Source of the DNA: Trichobilharzia regenti | Taxonomy: Eukaryota; Platyhelminthes; Trematoda; Strigeidida; Schistosomatidae | Assembly (NCBI GenBank): GCA_944472135.2 | Contig: OX235270.1 | Location: 73,665,168 to 73,729,167, forward strand | Direction of reading: 5' to 3' | Length of the DNA stretch: 64,000 nt | Shown here: positions 35,907 to 45,552 of the stretch, one piece after another | Layout of the letters: each line of letters begins with the position of its first letter | Position numbering within the stretch: the stretch's first letter is position 1 | Position numbers and translations under genes: made by a program | The notes under the pieces: generated by a model | The model's database searches: none | Told to the model about the DNA's origin: nothing | The model's input: only the letters and a program-made list of their open reading frames with translations

Positions 35907-37847
35907 GTTTCTGATGGTTGTCTCTTGAAATAACCTCCTAGCCGGAAGTAGATAAGGTGCTACTAATCCAAGTGGATCAAACACGGACGACAACACAGAG
36001 AGCACACCTCTCCGAGTAACTGGCTTATCAATATCACCAACACTAAATCCAAAGGTACCAGAGTTCACATCCCATCGCATACCTAATGTGCGTTCAAATG
36101 GTAGAGTATCAACAGGCAAATCTCGTACGGTAGGTGCTCTGTCTTCTGGATCTATATGCTTCAAAACGTCTAGGCTGTTCGAGACCCACTTAGTTAGACG
36201 AAAGCCGGCCTTAGCTAACACTTCAGTAATGCTTGTTGCAAATCTAACTGCAGACTTATCATCATCGAAGGAGGCTAAACAATCATCCACGTAGAAGCAA
36301 CAATCTATGACGTCCAGCAAATCATTAGAACCAAATGTGGACACTGCCTTTCGTAGAGCAAAATTAGCACAAAACGGGGAGGATGTGGCACCAAATGGAT
36401 GCACTGTCATCCTATATTCTGACACCTTACCACAAGGACCGTCATCAAACCACAAAAACCTCAAGTGATCTCTGTCACTCTCTGGCACCTTCACCTGTAG
36501 GAACATTTCCTCAATATCCGCCGCGACAGCAACTGTAAACTTTCTGAATCTCAATAGCAGTCCCACTAATGAGCTCACGCAATCTGGGCCACTATACAGA
36601 TTATCATTTAAAGAAACTCCTTCATGTTTCACAGAACAATCAAACACCACACGGAGTTTACCTGGCCTCCTCGGGTTAAAGACGGGATGATGGGGCAAAT
36701 ACCACTTCCCTGGCTCACTCTGACCAACTAGTCTTTCAACGTAACCCTTCATTATATGTTTATCGACGACTTCCTTATATTTGGACCAGAGTTCTGCATC
36801 TGACAGAAATTTCTTCTGCAAACCCATTAGTCTCTTAAGAGCAACTTTCCTATTACAAACCAACTGTCTATCTTTGAATCTCCATGGTAGGCCAACGCTG
36901 AAAGGCCCGTTTTCGTATTTACAAGAGTCCTCGGCTATTTTAACTGCTTTTAAGTCTTCTACAGAACGACCCGTCTCAGGGACACCACAGTCACAAAACT
37001 CCTTGTCATACATATTTTTAATCATAGTTTCTAGTTTGTCCCCATCGTTTGTAACTAATGATGATATGTGGACTATGGGTATAGGTCCTCTCACTGTCCA
37101 TCCCAGTGGTGTTTTTGTCGCAAACAGATCATCTCTACCTCCAAATCTCTCTTCTAATACCTTGTGAGCTTCTGGCACACTACATCCAATGAGTACTCTC
37201 ACTCTTCCATCTTGCAGTGTTGGAAGAGGTATGTCACACAGGTATGGCTTACCGACAACCGTTTCACGACTAGGTACTATAGCTTCGCCAAGTTTCACAC
37301 TGGAGGTAGTGTAAGCAGTATCCACTTCCACGGTTTCCCCAGTAGCCAAGGATTCTAACTGAAATGACACTCGCTCACATACTACTGTTTTCGCAGAATT
37401 GAAAGTATTTACAACCAAGGGTTGCTTTGGGCCTTTAATACCCAAGCAACCAGCCAGTTCAGCATCTATCAATGTAACGTCTGAACCATTATCCAACAAT
37501 GCATAAGTCTCTACTGAAGATTTCGGTCCTTTCACCTTAACTGGTAATACCCCTAAGAAAACTAGTGGGATGTCAAGGGGTCTAGAGATACTATTACAAT
37601 TAACCGAATTCCCAGGTTCGTTCACTTTTCTCAGAAGTGGGTGCATATCCGTTAAACCACTACTTCTTTTATTTGTCGCCTTACAATTCCACTTTGTATG
37701 CCCAATCTTTAAACAACTGAAACACAGCCGCTTCTGCTTTGCCATTTTTAACCTTTCTACGGGTGACATAGCGATAAAGCGATTACAATCACTCAAGATA
37801 TGCATGTTTTGTAGCCAACAGAGTGTCTCAAATTCGTGAACTAACAA
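35880..37847 (-). CDS. BEL/Pao gag zinc knuckle-protease-reverse transcriptase (inverted half)
   Basis: An uninterrupted 655-codon frame. Residues 42-55 form a CX2CX4HX4C knuckle that in this family packages RNA. An aspartic protease active site (ALLDNGSD) sits at 116-123. RT runs from about residue 325 to 645, with motif A at VAADIEEMF (441-449), motif B at HPFGATSSPF (483-492) and YVDD at 519-522. The last 8-10 residues are read from LTR sequence, so RT stops abruptly after LFQE at the junction. The first codons are also junction sequence; the gag start lies elsewhere. Catalytic residues are intact, but strand and missing RNase H rule out a normal polyprotein. Confidence 0.9.
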   Translation of the reverse strand: MLVHEFETLCWLQNMHILSDCNRFIAMSPVERLKMAKQKRLCFSCLKIGHTKWNCKATNKRSSGLTDMHPLLRKVNEPGNSVNCNSISRPLDIPLVFLGVLPVKVKGPKSSVETYALLDNGSDVTLIDAELAGCLGIKGPKQPLVVNTFNSAKTVVCERVSFQLESLATGETVEVDTAYTTSSVKLGEAIVPSRETVVGKPYLCDIPLPTLQDGRVRVLIGCSVPEAHKVLEERFGGRDDLFATKTPLGWTVRGPIPIVHISSLVTNDGDKLETMIKNMYDKEFCDCGVPETGRSVEDLKAVKIAEDSCKYENGPFSVGLPWRFKDRQLVCNRKVALKRLMGLQKKFLSDAELWSKYKEVVDKHIMKGYVERLVGQSEPGKWYLPHHPVFNPRRPGKLRVVFDCSVKHEGVSLNDNLYSGPDCVSSLVGLLLRFRKFTVAVAADIEEMFLQVKVPESDRDHLRFLWFDDGPCGKVSEYRMTVHPFGATSSPFCANFALRKAVSTFGSNDLLDVIDCCFYVDDCLASFDDDKSAVRFATSITEVLAKAGFRLTKWVSNSLDVLKHIDPEDRAPTVRDLPVDTLPFERTLGMRWDVNSGTFGFSVGDIDKPVTRRGVLSVLSSVFDPLGLVAPYLLPARRLFQETTIRNCQPRLINR

Positions 37848-39586
37848 CTGTTGAGCAGTGGAGGTACGTACCGTCTGGAAAAAATCCAGCTGATCTAGCC
37901 TCGCGAGGAGTTATTGATATGAATGTGGTTAAAAATAAGTGGTGGAAAGGTCCAGAGTTCTTGCTAAGGGCTGATAGTATGTGGCCTCGTAGAGAAGATG
38001 AACCGCCGATAAACGAGTGTGCCTTGGAGTTGAAGACAAGTGTCAGTTTAACATCTACTCAAGAAAGACATTCAGGTTTACATCCACTTTTTAAATATTA
38101 TTCTTCTTGGTACAAACTACTGAAAGCTGTTGCGTGGTTGACACGATATGTTACGTATTTAAAGGTCATGCATCTTGCGGGATACGAAAATATGAATGTG
38201 GGGCCTTTGAGAGTCGAAGATATTAGAAATGCAGAGTTAGCAATTTTGAGGGCTGTTCAGTGGGAAGCGTGGGGTGAGATTGCCAAGGAGGATAGTCCCG
38301 ATTTCGCAGATTTCAAGGTGCGGTTAGATAGATTATCTCCGATAGTTTCCGAAGGGATCGCTAGAGTTGGTGGACGTCTACAAATGTTAGAATCGTCATA
38401 TGAGACCCGTCATCCGGCTTTATTACCTTGCTACCATCCAGTCACTGATCTCATTATAAGACACTACCATTTCCTTGAAGGTCATTTGGGTACTTCGCAA
38501 GTACTATCAAGTATTCGATGTAAGTTCCGGATAGTGAAGGGAGGTACTGCTGTCCGTAAAATAATTGATAAGTGCATGGAATGTAAACTCCGAAATGCTC
38601 GTCCAGTACAGCAAATGATGGCACCACTCTCAGCGTGGCAAGCTTCTGAAGGGAATTATCCATTCGAGTACGTTGGGGTGGATTTGTTCGGAACTTTTGT
38701 AGTGAAGAGAGGCAGAACCCTATGTAAAAGATATGGCTGTTTATTCACCTGTTTGAAAATGAGAGCTGTGCATATTGAGATGGTTCATTCGCTAACTACT
38801 GATTCATTCGTGCTAGCATTACATAGATTTATAAATCGTCGGGGTGTACCGAAGATGATGTTCAGCGACAGAGGGACTAATTTTGTTGGCTGTCACGCCG
38901 AGCTTAAAGAATACTTCGAAGGTCCCCAAACGAGAGTTCAGGAAGAGTTACTGAAAAGGAACATCGAGTGGCACTTCAACCCACCACATTCCAGCCAGAG
39001 AGGTGGGCTATGGGAAAGACTTATAGGAATTATCAAGCGTATTTTAAGTTCCATAATTAAAAAGCAGAGTTTGAATGACGAAACGCTGGAAACATTTTTT
39101 TGTGAAGCTGAACGAATATCAAATGACCGGTCGTCATCACCTGTGAGGGACGACGTCAAGGATTTTGATGTGCTAACCCCAAATAAGTTATTGTTATTGA
39201 GAGGCAACCCTGGCATAGAGGACGTAAGCGGGGGAGGAATACCTACGATTAAAAGATGGAAACGAGCCAGGCACGTGAAAGATATATTTTGGAAAAGATG
39301 GTTAAAGGAGTATGTTCTAACACTGCAAACCAGGGACAAGTGGAAAAAGTTGTGCCGAAACTTAAAGGTTGGTGACATAGTATTAGTAGCAGATAAATGT
39401 GCCACAGGTAGGTGGCCTTTGGGAGTGGTAGTAAGGCTAATCTATAGTGGTGATGGATTGGTGAGGACGGTTGAGGTGAGAACAAGTTGTGGAATGTTGG
39501 TGCGAGATATTAGAAAACTGTGTCTACTGGAAGGTGCTGAGAGTCGAGAGTCGGAGGATGAAACACTAGACGATTTTCCAACCTAG
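37823..39586 (+). CDS. BEL/Pao RNase H end and integrase
   Basis: A 587-residue frame. The family sequence actually enters at 37809 (FVANRV). Residues 1-30 (QWRYVPSGKNPADLASRG) are the RNase H-integrase connector. The integrase zinc-binding HHCC domain has His216/His221 and Cys251/Cys254. The catalytic core has D287 (YVGVDLFG), D349 (FSDRGTNF) and E398 (GGLWERL), the wide D-E spacing usual in BEL/Pao. A C-terminal DUF5641-like region (LKVGDIVLVADK) follows. The first codons overlap the divergent minus-strand frame by 25 bp across the inversion junction. The start is not a true initiation site. Confidence 0.9.
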   Translation: MSQIRELTTVEQWRYVPSGKNPADLASRGVIDMNVVKNKWWKGPEFLLRADSMWPRREDEPPINECALELKTSVSLTSTQERHSGLHPLFKYYSSWYKLLKAVAWLTRYVTYLKVMHLAGYENMNVGPLRVEDIRNAELAILRAVQWEAWGEIAKEDSPDFADFKVRLDRLSPIVSEGIARVGGRLQMLESSYETRHPALLPCYHPVTDLIIRHYHFLEGHLGTSQVLSSIRCKFRIVKGGTAVRKIIDKCMECKLRNARPVQQMMAPLSAWQASEGNYPFEYVGVDLFGTFVVKRGRTLCKRYGCLFTCLKMRAVHIEMVHSLTTDSFVLALHRFINRRGVPKMMFSDRGTNFVGCHAELKEYFEGPQTRVQEELLKRNIEWHFNPPHSSQRGGLWERLIGIIKRILSSIIKKQSLNDETLETFFCEAERISNDRSSSPVRDDVKDFDVLTPNKLLLLRGNPGIEDVSGGGIPTIKRWKRARHVKDIFWKRWLKEYVLTLQTRDKWKKLCRNLKVGDIVLVADKCATGRWPLGVVVRLIYSGDGLVRTVEVRTSCGMLVRDIRKLCLLEGAESRESEDETLDDFPT

Positions 39587-39588
39587 AG

Positions 39589-39645
39589 CGTCAACCTGAG
39601 AGGGGTTGTAGGCGTACTGCTGTAAGTCCTACAATTCTTCAAAGG
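39589..39645 (+). repeat. 57-bp direct repeat, copy 1
   Basis: Starts three bases after the integrase stop codon; the pair recurs at 39785-39841. Confidence 0.85.
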
Positions 39646-39784
39646 GTAGCGCATCAATGAGCAGTCCAATGTGCTCGGTGTGTGATTTTGTACATATGTT
39701 CATACTGTATATACTGAATTGGTATCATTTATCATCTAGCTGTTGGTAATTCTGTTTGTGTCCGGACATTCCACAAATTACAAT

Positions 39785-39841
39785 CGTCAACCTGAGAAGG
39801 GTTGTAGGCGTACTGGTGTAAGTCCTGCGATTCTTCAAAGG
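39785..39841 (+). repeat. 57-bp direct repeat, copy 2
   Basis: Second copy of the motif at 39589-39645, with about five mismatches. Confidence 0.85.
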
Positions 39842-40550
39842 AATTCCATCAAGATGTGATCCGCGAGTTTTTGTGTACTGTTTGTATATATGTGTGGTGT
39901 GTCATATCAATTGGTATCTTTGGATTCATTGTGTTTACTTGTTGTTTTCGTACCTTGTTGTTATTATATAATTTTGTTAAAATTTTCGTCGTGATTACTT
40001 CTGAAGTTGTTTCGAGTCTTCTACATCCATGAATGAATTGATTGATGTTAAGGACAGCAGATGGGGCGTATACGCCGGGGAGGCTAGGCTATTGCTGAGA
40101 ATGAAATGCATACGGAGATAATGATTAGCTGTGACCCCACACGCCGGGTGCGGGAGTGTAAACGACTGAGGCTCGCATTCGTCACCGTTACTAGAAGTGA
40201 GGCAGAATGAGTGACAAGCGATTGCAGTGGTAATTGGTGGTGAATAGATAAGATGATGTGCGTGGAGTATTATGAGGTGGTGCCATGGTCACGCTGCACT
40301 CTGCAAGAGTCATTCTAGCAAGTGGCGATTGTGTTGCAAGAGGATGTGTCAAGAGGATGCCTTTAACTGGAAGGCGCAGGTTGTCATTGATGTGTGAGAT
40401 TGTGCTGTGGTTATGCTTGTGGTGTGTTGGCTTTTCTGTTTGTTTTCCATTTCAGCTCTGTCCGTGTGACCCAGGTTCTCGCAATGGCATCCAAGTCAAC
40501 GTGTATTGGTCGTGAAGGAAAAAGGGTTGGATCCCTTTTTCGCCTGGGAG

Positions 40551-40910
40551 TGTCAATGGAGTTGAAGATTGAACGATCAATTCTTGGTTGTTTGCTCAAA
40601 ACCAACTTCCCCAATTTTCGCGGAGGCATCAATACGACAGTCATCGTCTCATCGGTCGCTGTTCAGAAAGAAGTCAGGAGACAAACATCAGAAGTAATCT
40701 TGTGATTTACTATTGTAATATTTGTTCACAGACCCTAGTAAAACATTATTTTTATATGTTGGTGTAACAATAAAGAATTCTCGAGTGGCCAATCGGTGTT
40801 TTGGTTTTTTCGTCCGTTATTACTAAGCGTTTCTGATAAACTGCAAGGAACAGCGTGGGCCCGAGCGTAGCAAGAGCTGGGAATTAACGGTTTATGAGAC
40901 GCGGCTGACA
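40551..40910 (+). repeat. BEL/Pao LTR, right copy
   Basis: 360 bp with TGTCA/TGACA termini and AATAAA at 40769-40774. It is nearly identical to the left copy, which implies a recent insertion or gene conversion. Confidence 0.92.
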
Positions 40911-41139
40911 GTAGGTATTATCTGAAAAACAACATAAGAATTATACAGATGCAGACATTGTTACCAGTGTAAGCTCAATAATTAACCATTAAATATGTTT
41001 AAAATGACGAAATAGTTATTTGAATTGCATATAATTACGTCAGTAAACGTTTTTCAATAATACAAAATCGATATTGCATCTGCCTGTGAACATCAAGTTC
41101 ATGCCATAAAATAAGGAAATACTATGCGTATATAATTTT

Positions 41140-41753
41140 CAAGTATTTTTGCAGACTTTTCCTCAAAGAAATACAAACTCACTTAGTTTGTGATTAAGTG
41201 CCTTTTCGAAGGACGCCAATGTGCTTGCTAGTCGCAGTTTCTCAGGTAGTTTGTCCCATATTTAGGCATACCTAATCAAGAAAATCTTTTGCCTGGTGGC
41301 TGTTTTACATGGTTCTATGGCCACTGTACCTTTAGTGTGTCTAAGGTTATATCCTGTGTCTCCTGAGAACCGAGTATAGTTAGCAGGGGTATACACTATT
41401 AGGTTAAGAAGCTTATAGAAGAGTACCAGATTCAGTTGCAGTCGCCTTAACCATAATGTTTGTAGTCCTAGGATTTCACATCTGGTAGAGTAGTTTGTGC
41501 CGTTATCGGTTCCGAGTACTTTTCGCGTGAAGTACCTCTGTACTCCTTCTACTTTCAGTTTGTCTTCTATGCGTGTGCTAGTAAATATAAATGAGCAGTA
41601 ATCTAGGAGTGGGCGCACACAAACCTTGTACAGTAGTATTCTGGATTCGTTTCTGTAGAAGTTCCTGAGTAGGAAACCAATAATCCTGCGTGATTTCGAT
41701 ACTTGATTCGAGATATGCTCTAAGAATGATAGATCGTGTGAATATTTCAGTCC
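41140..41753 (-). pseudogene. CR1-like RT C-terminal part (left of nested RTE)
   Basis: On the minus strand from 41753: LGLKYSHDLSFLEH, SKSRRIIGFLLRNF, then VRPLLDYCSFIFTSTRIEDK and the RYFTRKVLG block. These are the thumb and C-terminal extension of a CR1/jockey-group RT. The N-terminal side continues at 45287 beyond an RTE insertion; the reading frame is continuous across the insertion when it is ignored. A short decayed 3' region lies below 41262. Confidence 0.75.
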
Positions 41754-41765
41754 TAGGTCTAGTAC
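41754..41765. repeat. 12-bp target-site duplication, left copy
   Basis: TAGGTCTAGTAC, identical to 45275-45286, immediately before the RTE element. Confidence 0.9.
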
Positions 41766-42189
41766 GCGCGCTTTTCGACTATTACGCTACATTTTGCTCA
41801 TTAATAAAAACTCTTATTACTGTAAAATTTTATGCAAAGAGTTTGCGGAAATTATCACAATTATTAACCTTTCGAACACTGAATCCAAAAAATACAATCT
41901 TATTGACAGATAATACACATAACCCACTGTTTGGATTTGTGGAATTTTTAAACATAAACACATCTATAATTGTATATATTGTTGGATTTATATGTTCAAG
42001 TTGCTCCAAGTCAGTGAGTTTATGGTTAAGATATCATTTTAGTTAACTGTACTGAACTATATTGCATGTTGTCTTATTGTATAGTTGTCGTCGCTTTTTG
42101 CCCTTTTTTCTGTGAACTGTTTCCTTTGTTGATGTTGTTCTCATTGTTTGTCCGTTATTTTCTGATTTTGAGGGGAGCAACCCAAAAAG

Positions 42190-43401
42190 TTGCTTCTCTC
42201 TAAACTTTTACTTAATGTAATCATTCTTTTCTCAGGCGTGAGGCTAGCAACCCCACCCTGTAAACAAAATTGCTACAGAACTTCAGTAGATGAACCTCCT
42301 TGCACCAAAAGAAAAAGTCTGTGTAGGAACATGGAACGTCCGAACTATGTACGAGACTGGAAAGCTGCCCAGATCGCCAACGAGATGAAAAGATACGGAA
42401 TACAAGTGCTGGGAATATGTGAGAGCAGATGGAATGGGAGTGGACTCACCAAATTGTCAACAGGTGAGTCAGTGATCTACTCCGGTCACCCAGAAGATAA
42501 CCACACGCACACCGAGGGCGTGGCTATCATGATGTCACCAACGGCAACGAAAGCCCTGATACAATGGGAGGCGATTTCGTCCAGGATAATGACCGCCAGG
42601 TTCAACTCCAAAGGAAGGAAAGTGTCAATCATACAATGTTATGCACCCACAAACAACGCAGACCTCGAGAAGAAAGAAGAATTCTACAGGCAACTACAGG
42701 CAACAATGGACAATACTCCAGCTGGCGACATGAAAATACTAATGGGAGACATGAACGCCAAACTGGGACCAGACAATACGGGAAGGGAACTCATCATGGG
42801 TAGAGAAGCTCTAGGAGAAATGAATGAAAACGGAGAACTCTTCGCCGACTTCTGCGCCTTCAACGAACTGGTGATTGGTGGCAGTGTATACAAGCACAAA
42901 GATATCCACAAGGCTACATGGGTGTCACCAGACGGGCAAACCAAAAACCAAATCGACTTCATCTCAATCTCAAGGAAGTGGAGGCGCAGCCTACTGGACA
43001 CAAAAGCAAGAAGAGGAGCAGACGTTGGCTCAGACCACTATCTCGTACAAGGGACAATCCAAATCAAATTAAAAGCTTTCAGGGAATCAGGAGCTGCAGA
43101 TAGACCACAAGCCAAGTTCAACACTCAAAAGCTGAAGGACCAGGCTACAAAGGACATCTTCATTGCAAGCATAAAGGACAAAGCCGAGACACAAATCAAC
43201 ACTAGCGAAGAGGTCGGCGTTGAAAAGCACTGGAACAACTTGAAAACGGTGTGGAGCCAAACCTGCATAGAAATTCTAGGCAGAAAAAAGAGACAGGACA
43301 AACAGTGGCTCACTACGGACACTTGGAAACTAATAGAAGAGAGAAGGACAGTGAAGCAAAAGATTATCCAGTGCACGACGAGCAACAAAAACAGGAGCTG
43401 A
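42190..43401 (+). pseudogene. RTE endonuclease domain frame
   Basis: A 403-codon frame. AAQIANEMKRYGIQVLGICE (with the catalytic Glu of CESRWNG), IIQCYAPTNNAD, MKILMGDMNAKLG (catalytic Asp, Asn) and the final VGSDHYLV (Asp, His) are all present. The N-terminal catalytic Asn block (VGTWNVRTMYE) lies in another frame, offset by one base near 42360. The domain nicks DNA for target-primed reverse transcription. Confidence 0.82.
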
Positions 43402-44831
43402 ATGCAAGCTACAATACACTGAACAAAAGAGTGAAGAAAAGTGCCAGGGAAGACAAAAGAAAATATTATGAAACCATGGCAAACGAAGCAGAACAAGCTG
43501 CAGGCAAAGGAGACCTCGCCACACTCTACCAAACAACTAGGAACCTTTCGGGCAAACGTTCGACACAGATTAAGCCAATAAAGGACGACAATGGAAAGTC
43601 AATCACCAAAGAGGTGGAACAGAGAAAGCACTGGGTTGAACACTTCAAAAGACTTCTAAATCGTCCGCCACCTACAACACGTCCAGCAATACCAACAACG
43701 GAAGCAGAACTACCAGTGAACACTGACCCCCCGACGAAATCAGAAGTCCTGAATGCAATCAAGATGCTTAAAACTGGGAAAACACCGGGACCAGATGGAA
43801 TCCCAGCAGAGGCTTTGAAAATAGACCCAGAGACAACAGCGGACTTGATGACACCACTACTGGAGAAGGTGTGGAAAGAGGGCAAAGTACCCGAGGATTG
43901 GAAGAACAGTTACTTATTCAAACTTCCAAAGAAAGGAGACTTAAGTCAATGTAAAAACTGGCGTGGAATTATGCTTCTGTCCATTCCAAGCAAGATACTA
44001 AGTCGCATCATCCTGGAGAGAATCAAACAAGCCCTAGATGAAAAACTTCGTCCGGAACAGGCTGGATTCAGGAGAAACAAATCATGTATTGATCAAATCG
44101 CCACTCTACGGATCATCATTGAACAAAGCTTGGAATGGCAGTCACCTCTCTATCTCAACTTCATCGACTTTGAAAAGGCCTTCGACAGCGTCGATCGAGA
44201 GGTCATTTGGAAACTACTTCGCTACTACGGGGTCCCATCGACAATTATACACCTCATCCAACAGTTATACGACAATGCTGCATGCCAAGTAATCCACAAC
44301 GGGAAACTTACGGAAGCCTTCGAAGTGAGGACGGGAGTGAGGCAAGGCTGTCTACTATCACCAATGATCTTCCTGATTGCAATTGATTGGATAATGCGAC
44401 AGACAACGGCAACCAACGAGGGAACAGGCATAAAATGGACTGACACAAAAGACTTGGAGGATCTGGATTTCGCCGATGATATATGTCTGATTTCCCATAA
44501 ACTGGAAGATATGCAAGTGAAAAGTAACAAGTTGGCAGAAGAAGCATCAAAGATAGGACTTCACGTGAACATAGATAAAACAGAGATGATGAAGATTCCT
44601 AGCCAACATCAACAACAACAACAGACCACAATAAGCATAAATGGGAAGAACCTGAAAGAAACAACCTCCTTCACCTACCTGGGAAGCATCGTCTCAACTA
44701 CAGGCGGAACTGACGAGGACATCAAAGCCAGAATCGGAAAAGCAAGACAAGCTTTCATTACTCTCAAATCTGTGTGGAGGTCAACAGCATCAGCATCAAA
44801 AATAAGATCCGGATTTTCAACTCCAATGTGA
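43251..44831 (+). pseudogene. RTE reverse transcriptase frame
   Basis: A 526-codon frame; true element sequence in this frame starts around 43385. Fingers are VLNAIKMLKTGKTPGPDGIP, motif A FIDFEKAFDSVDRE, motif B GVRQGCLLSP and motif C DLDFADDICLI, then thumb YLGSIVSTTGGTDEDIKARI. All RT catalytic residues are intact. The frame runs out near 44795, where a shift moves the C-terminal part to 44774-45253. Confidence 0.85.
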
Positions 44832-45253
44832 AGTCAGTGCTACTATACGGATCAGAGACTTGGCGAGTCATAAAGAGCATCTCAAACAAACTTCAAACCT
44901 TCATTAACAACTGTCTCCGCTCAATACTCAAGATCAGATGGCCAGAAAAGATCAGCAACAGGGATCTCTGGGAGCGAACCAATCAGGAACCGATTGTGAA
45001 ACAAATAGGCAGAAAGAAATGGAGATGGATTGGCCATACGCTGAGGAAACCATCAAGTGACATCACTAGACAAGCCCTCGAGTGGAACCCGAAAGGGAGG
45101 CGGCGAGTTGGTCGTCCAAGGGTGACTTGGAGGAGGTCATGCGAGGAGGAGATGAAAGCATGTGGACAGACCTGGAGCAGGGTGAAAAAGTTGTCAGAAA
45201 ACCGAAGTCAATGGAGGTGCGCAGCTGAAGCCCTATGTTCCTCTAGGAACTAA
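44774..45253 (+). pseudogene. RTE C-terminal tail frame
   Basis: 159 codons: SVLLYGSETWRVIKS, NNCLRSILKIRWPEKISNRD, RKKWRWIGHTLRK and VGRPRVTWRRSCEEEM, ending CSSRN and TAA just before the AAT repeat tail. These Trp- and Arg-rich blocks are characteristic of the RTE C-terminus. Confidence 0.85.
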
Positions 45254-45274
45254 AGGATACAATAATAATAATAA

Positions 45275-45286
45275 TAGGTCTAGTAC
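45275..45286. repeat. 12-bp target-site duplication, right copy
   Basis: TAGGTCTAGTAC, identical to 41754-41765. Confidence 0.9.
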
Positions 45287-45410
45287 AGATTTGAGTCTGG
45301 GGATTTTGTGGCCCTGAATCGCTAGGTCGAGTTCAAGGTTAGAACAGCCATCCACACTTTTCAACATTTAACTCGAATCTCCAGATGTCACGCATTTTTA
45401 TAGGGTATCT
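45287..45410 (-). pseudogene. CR1-like RT segment (right of nested RTE)
   Basis: The minus strand reads FELNVEKCGWLF and, after a one-base shift, LELDLAIQGHKIPRLKS. This is the segment that precedes LGLKYSHD at 41753 in a CR1-type RT. The parallel block in the copy at 49400-49270 is LNFNIDRCGWICIG then VNGRKLSRPNSVVDLG. Confidence 0.7.
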
Positions 45411-45552
45411 TAATACTCTGTTTCGATATTTTTATTCGTATAAACTGTTAATTGCATGGAGAACCAGACAGTTTAAATCTCCAACACTCTAAAACGGACC
45501 TTACAGACACTATGCTCATCCCCTTATATTTAAAATTTTAACTTTGTTCTAA

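Larger units (their letters stand above)
39587..40550 (+). other. BEL/Pao 3' noncoding region with duplicated 57-bp motif
   Basis: Between integrase stop and LTR. A 57-bp motif starting CGTCAACCTGAG is present twice in direct orientation (39589-39645 and 39785-39841), 196 bp apart, with a handful of differences. No gene otherwise. Confidence 0.75.
35548..40910 (+). mobile_element. BEL/Pao LTR retrotransposon with internal inversion
   Basis: Two direct LTRs (35548-35906 and 40551-40910) bound a 4.64-kb interior. The interior has the zinc knuckle, protease and RT on the minus strand (37847-35880) but the end of RNase H and the integrase on the plus strand (37809-39586). Expected order for the family is gag-PR-RT-RH-IN on one strand. 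Gag before the zinc knuckle, the primer-binding site and most of RNase H are missing. Both reading frames are long and uninterrupted. A purine-rich stretch at 40512-40550 is in the right place for a polypurine tract. No matching target duplication flanks the LTRs. Confidence 0.88.
41766..45274 (+). mobile_element. RTE-like non-LTR retrotransposon inserted in a CR1-like element
   Basis: A 3.51-kb element bounded by a perfect 12-bp target duplication and ending in (AAT)n at 45262-45274. It has a 5' leader of about 430-550 bp, endonuclease (42300-43100), connector, RT (43690-44600) and C-terminal tail (44790-45253). It is the longest copy of this family in the window and probably close to full length. 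At least three frameshifts (near 42360, 43385 and 44795) break the single large polyprotein expected. Confidence 0.9.

Noticed and set aside
41690..42046. 118-codon plus frame
   Set aside because: It spans the junction of the CR1-like element and the RTE 5' end, including the target duplication, so it is a chance frame.
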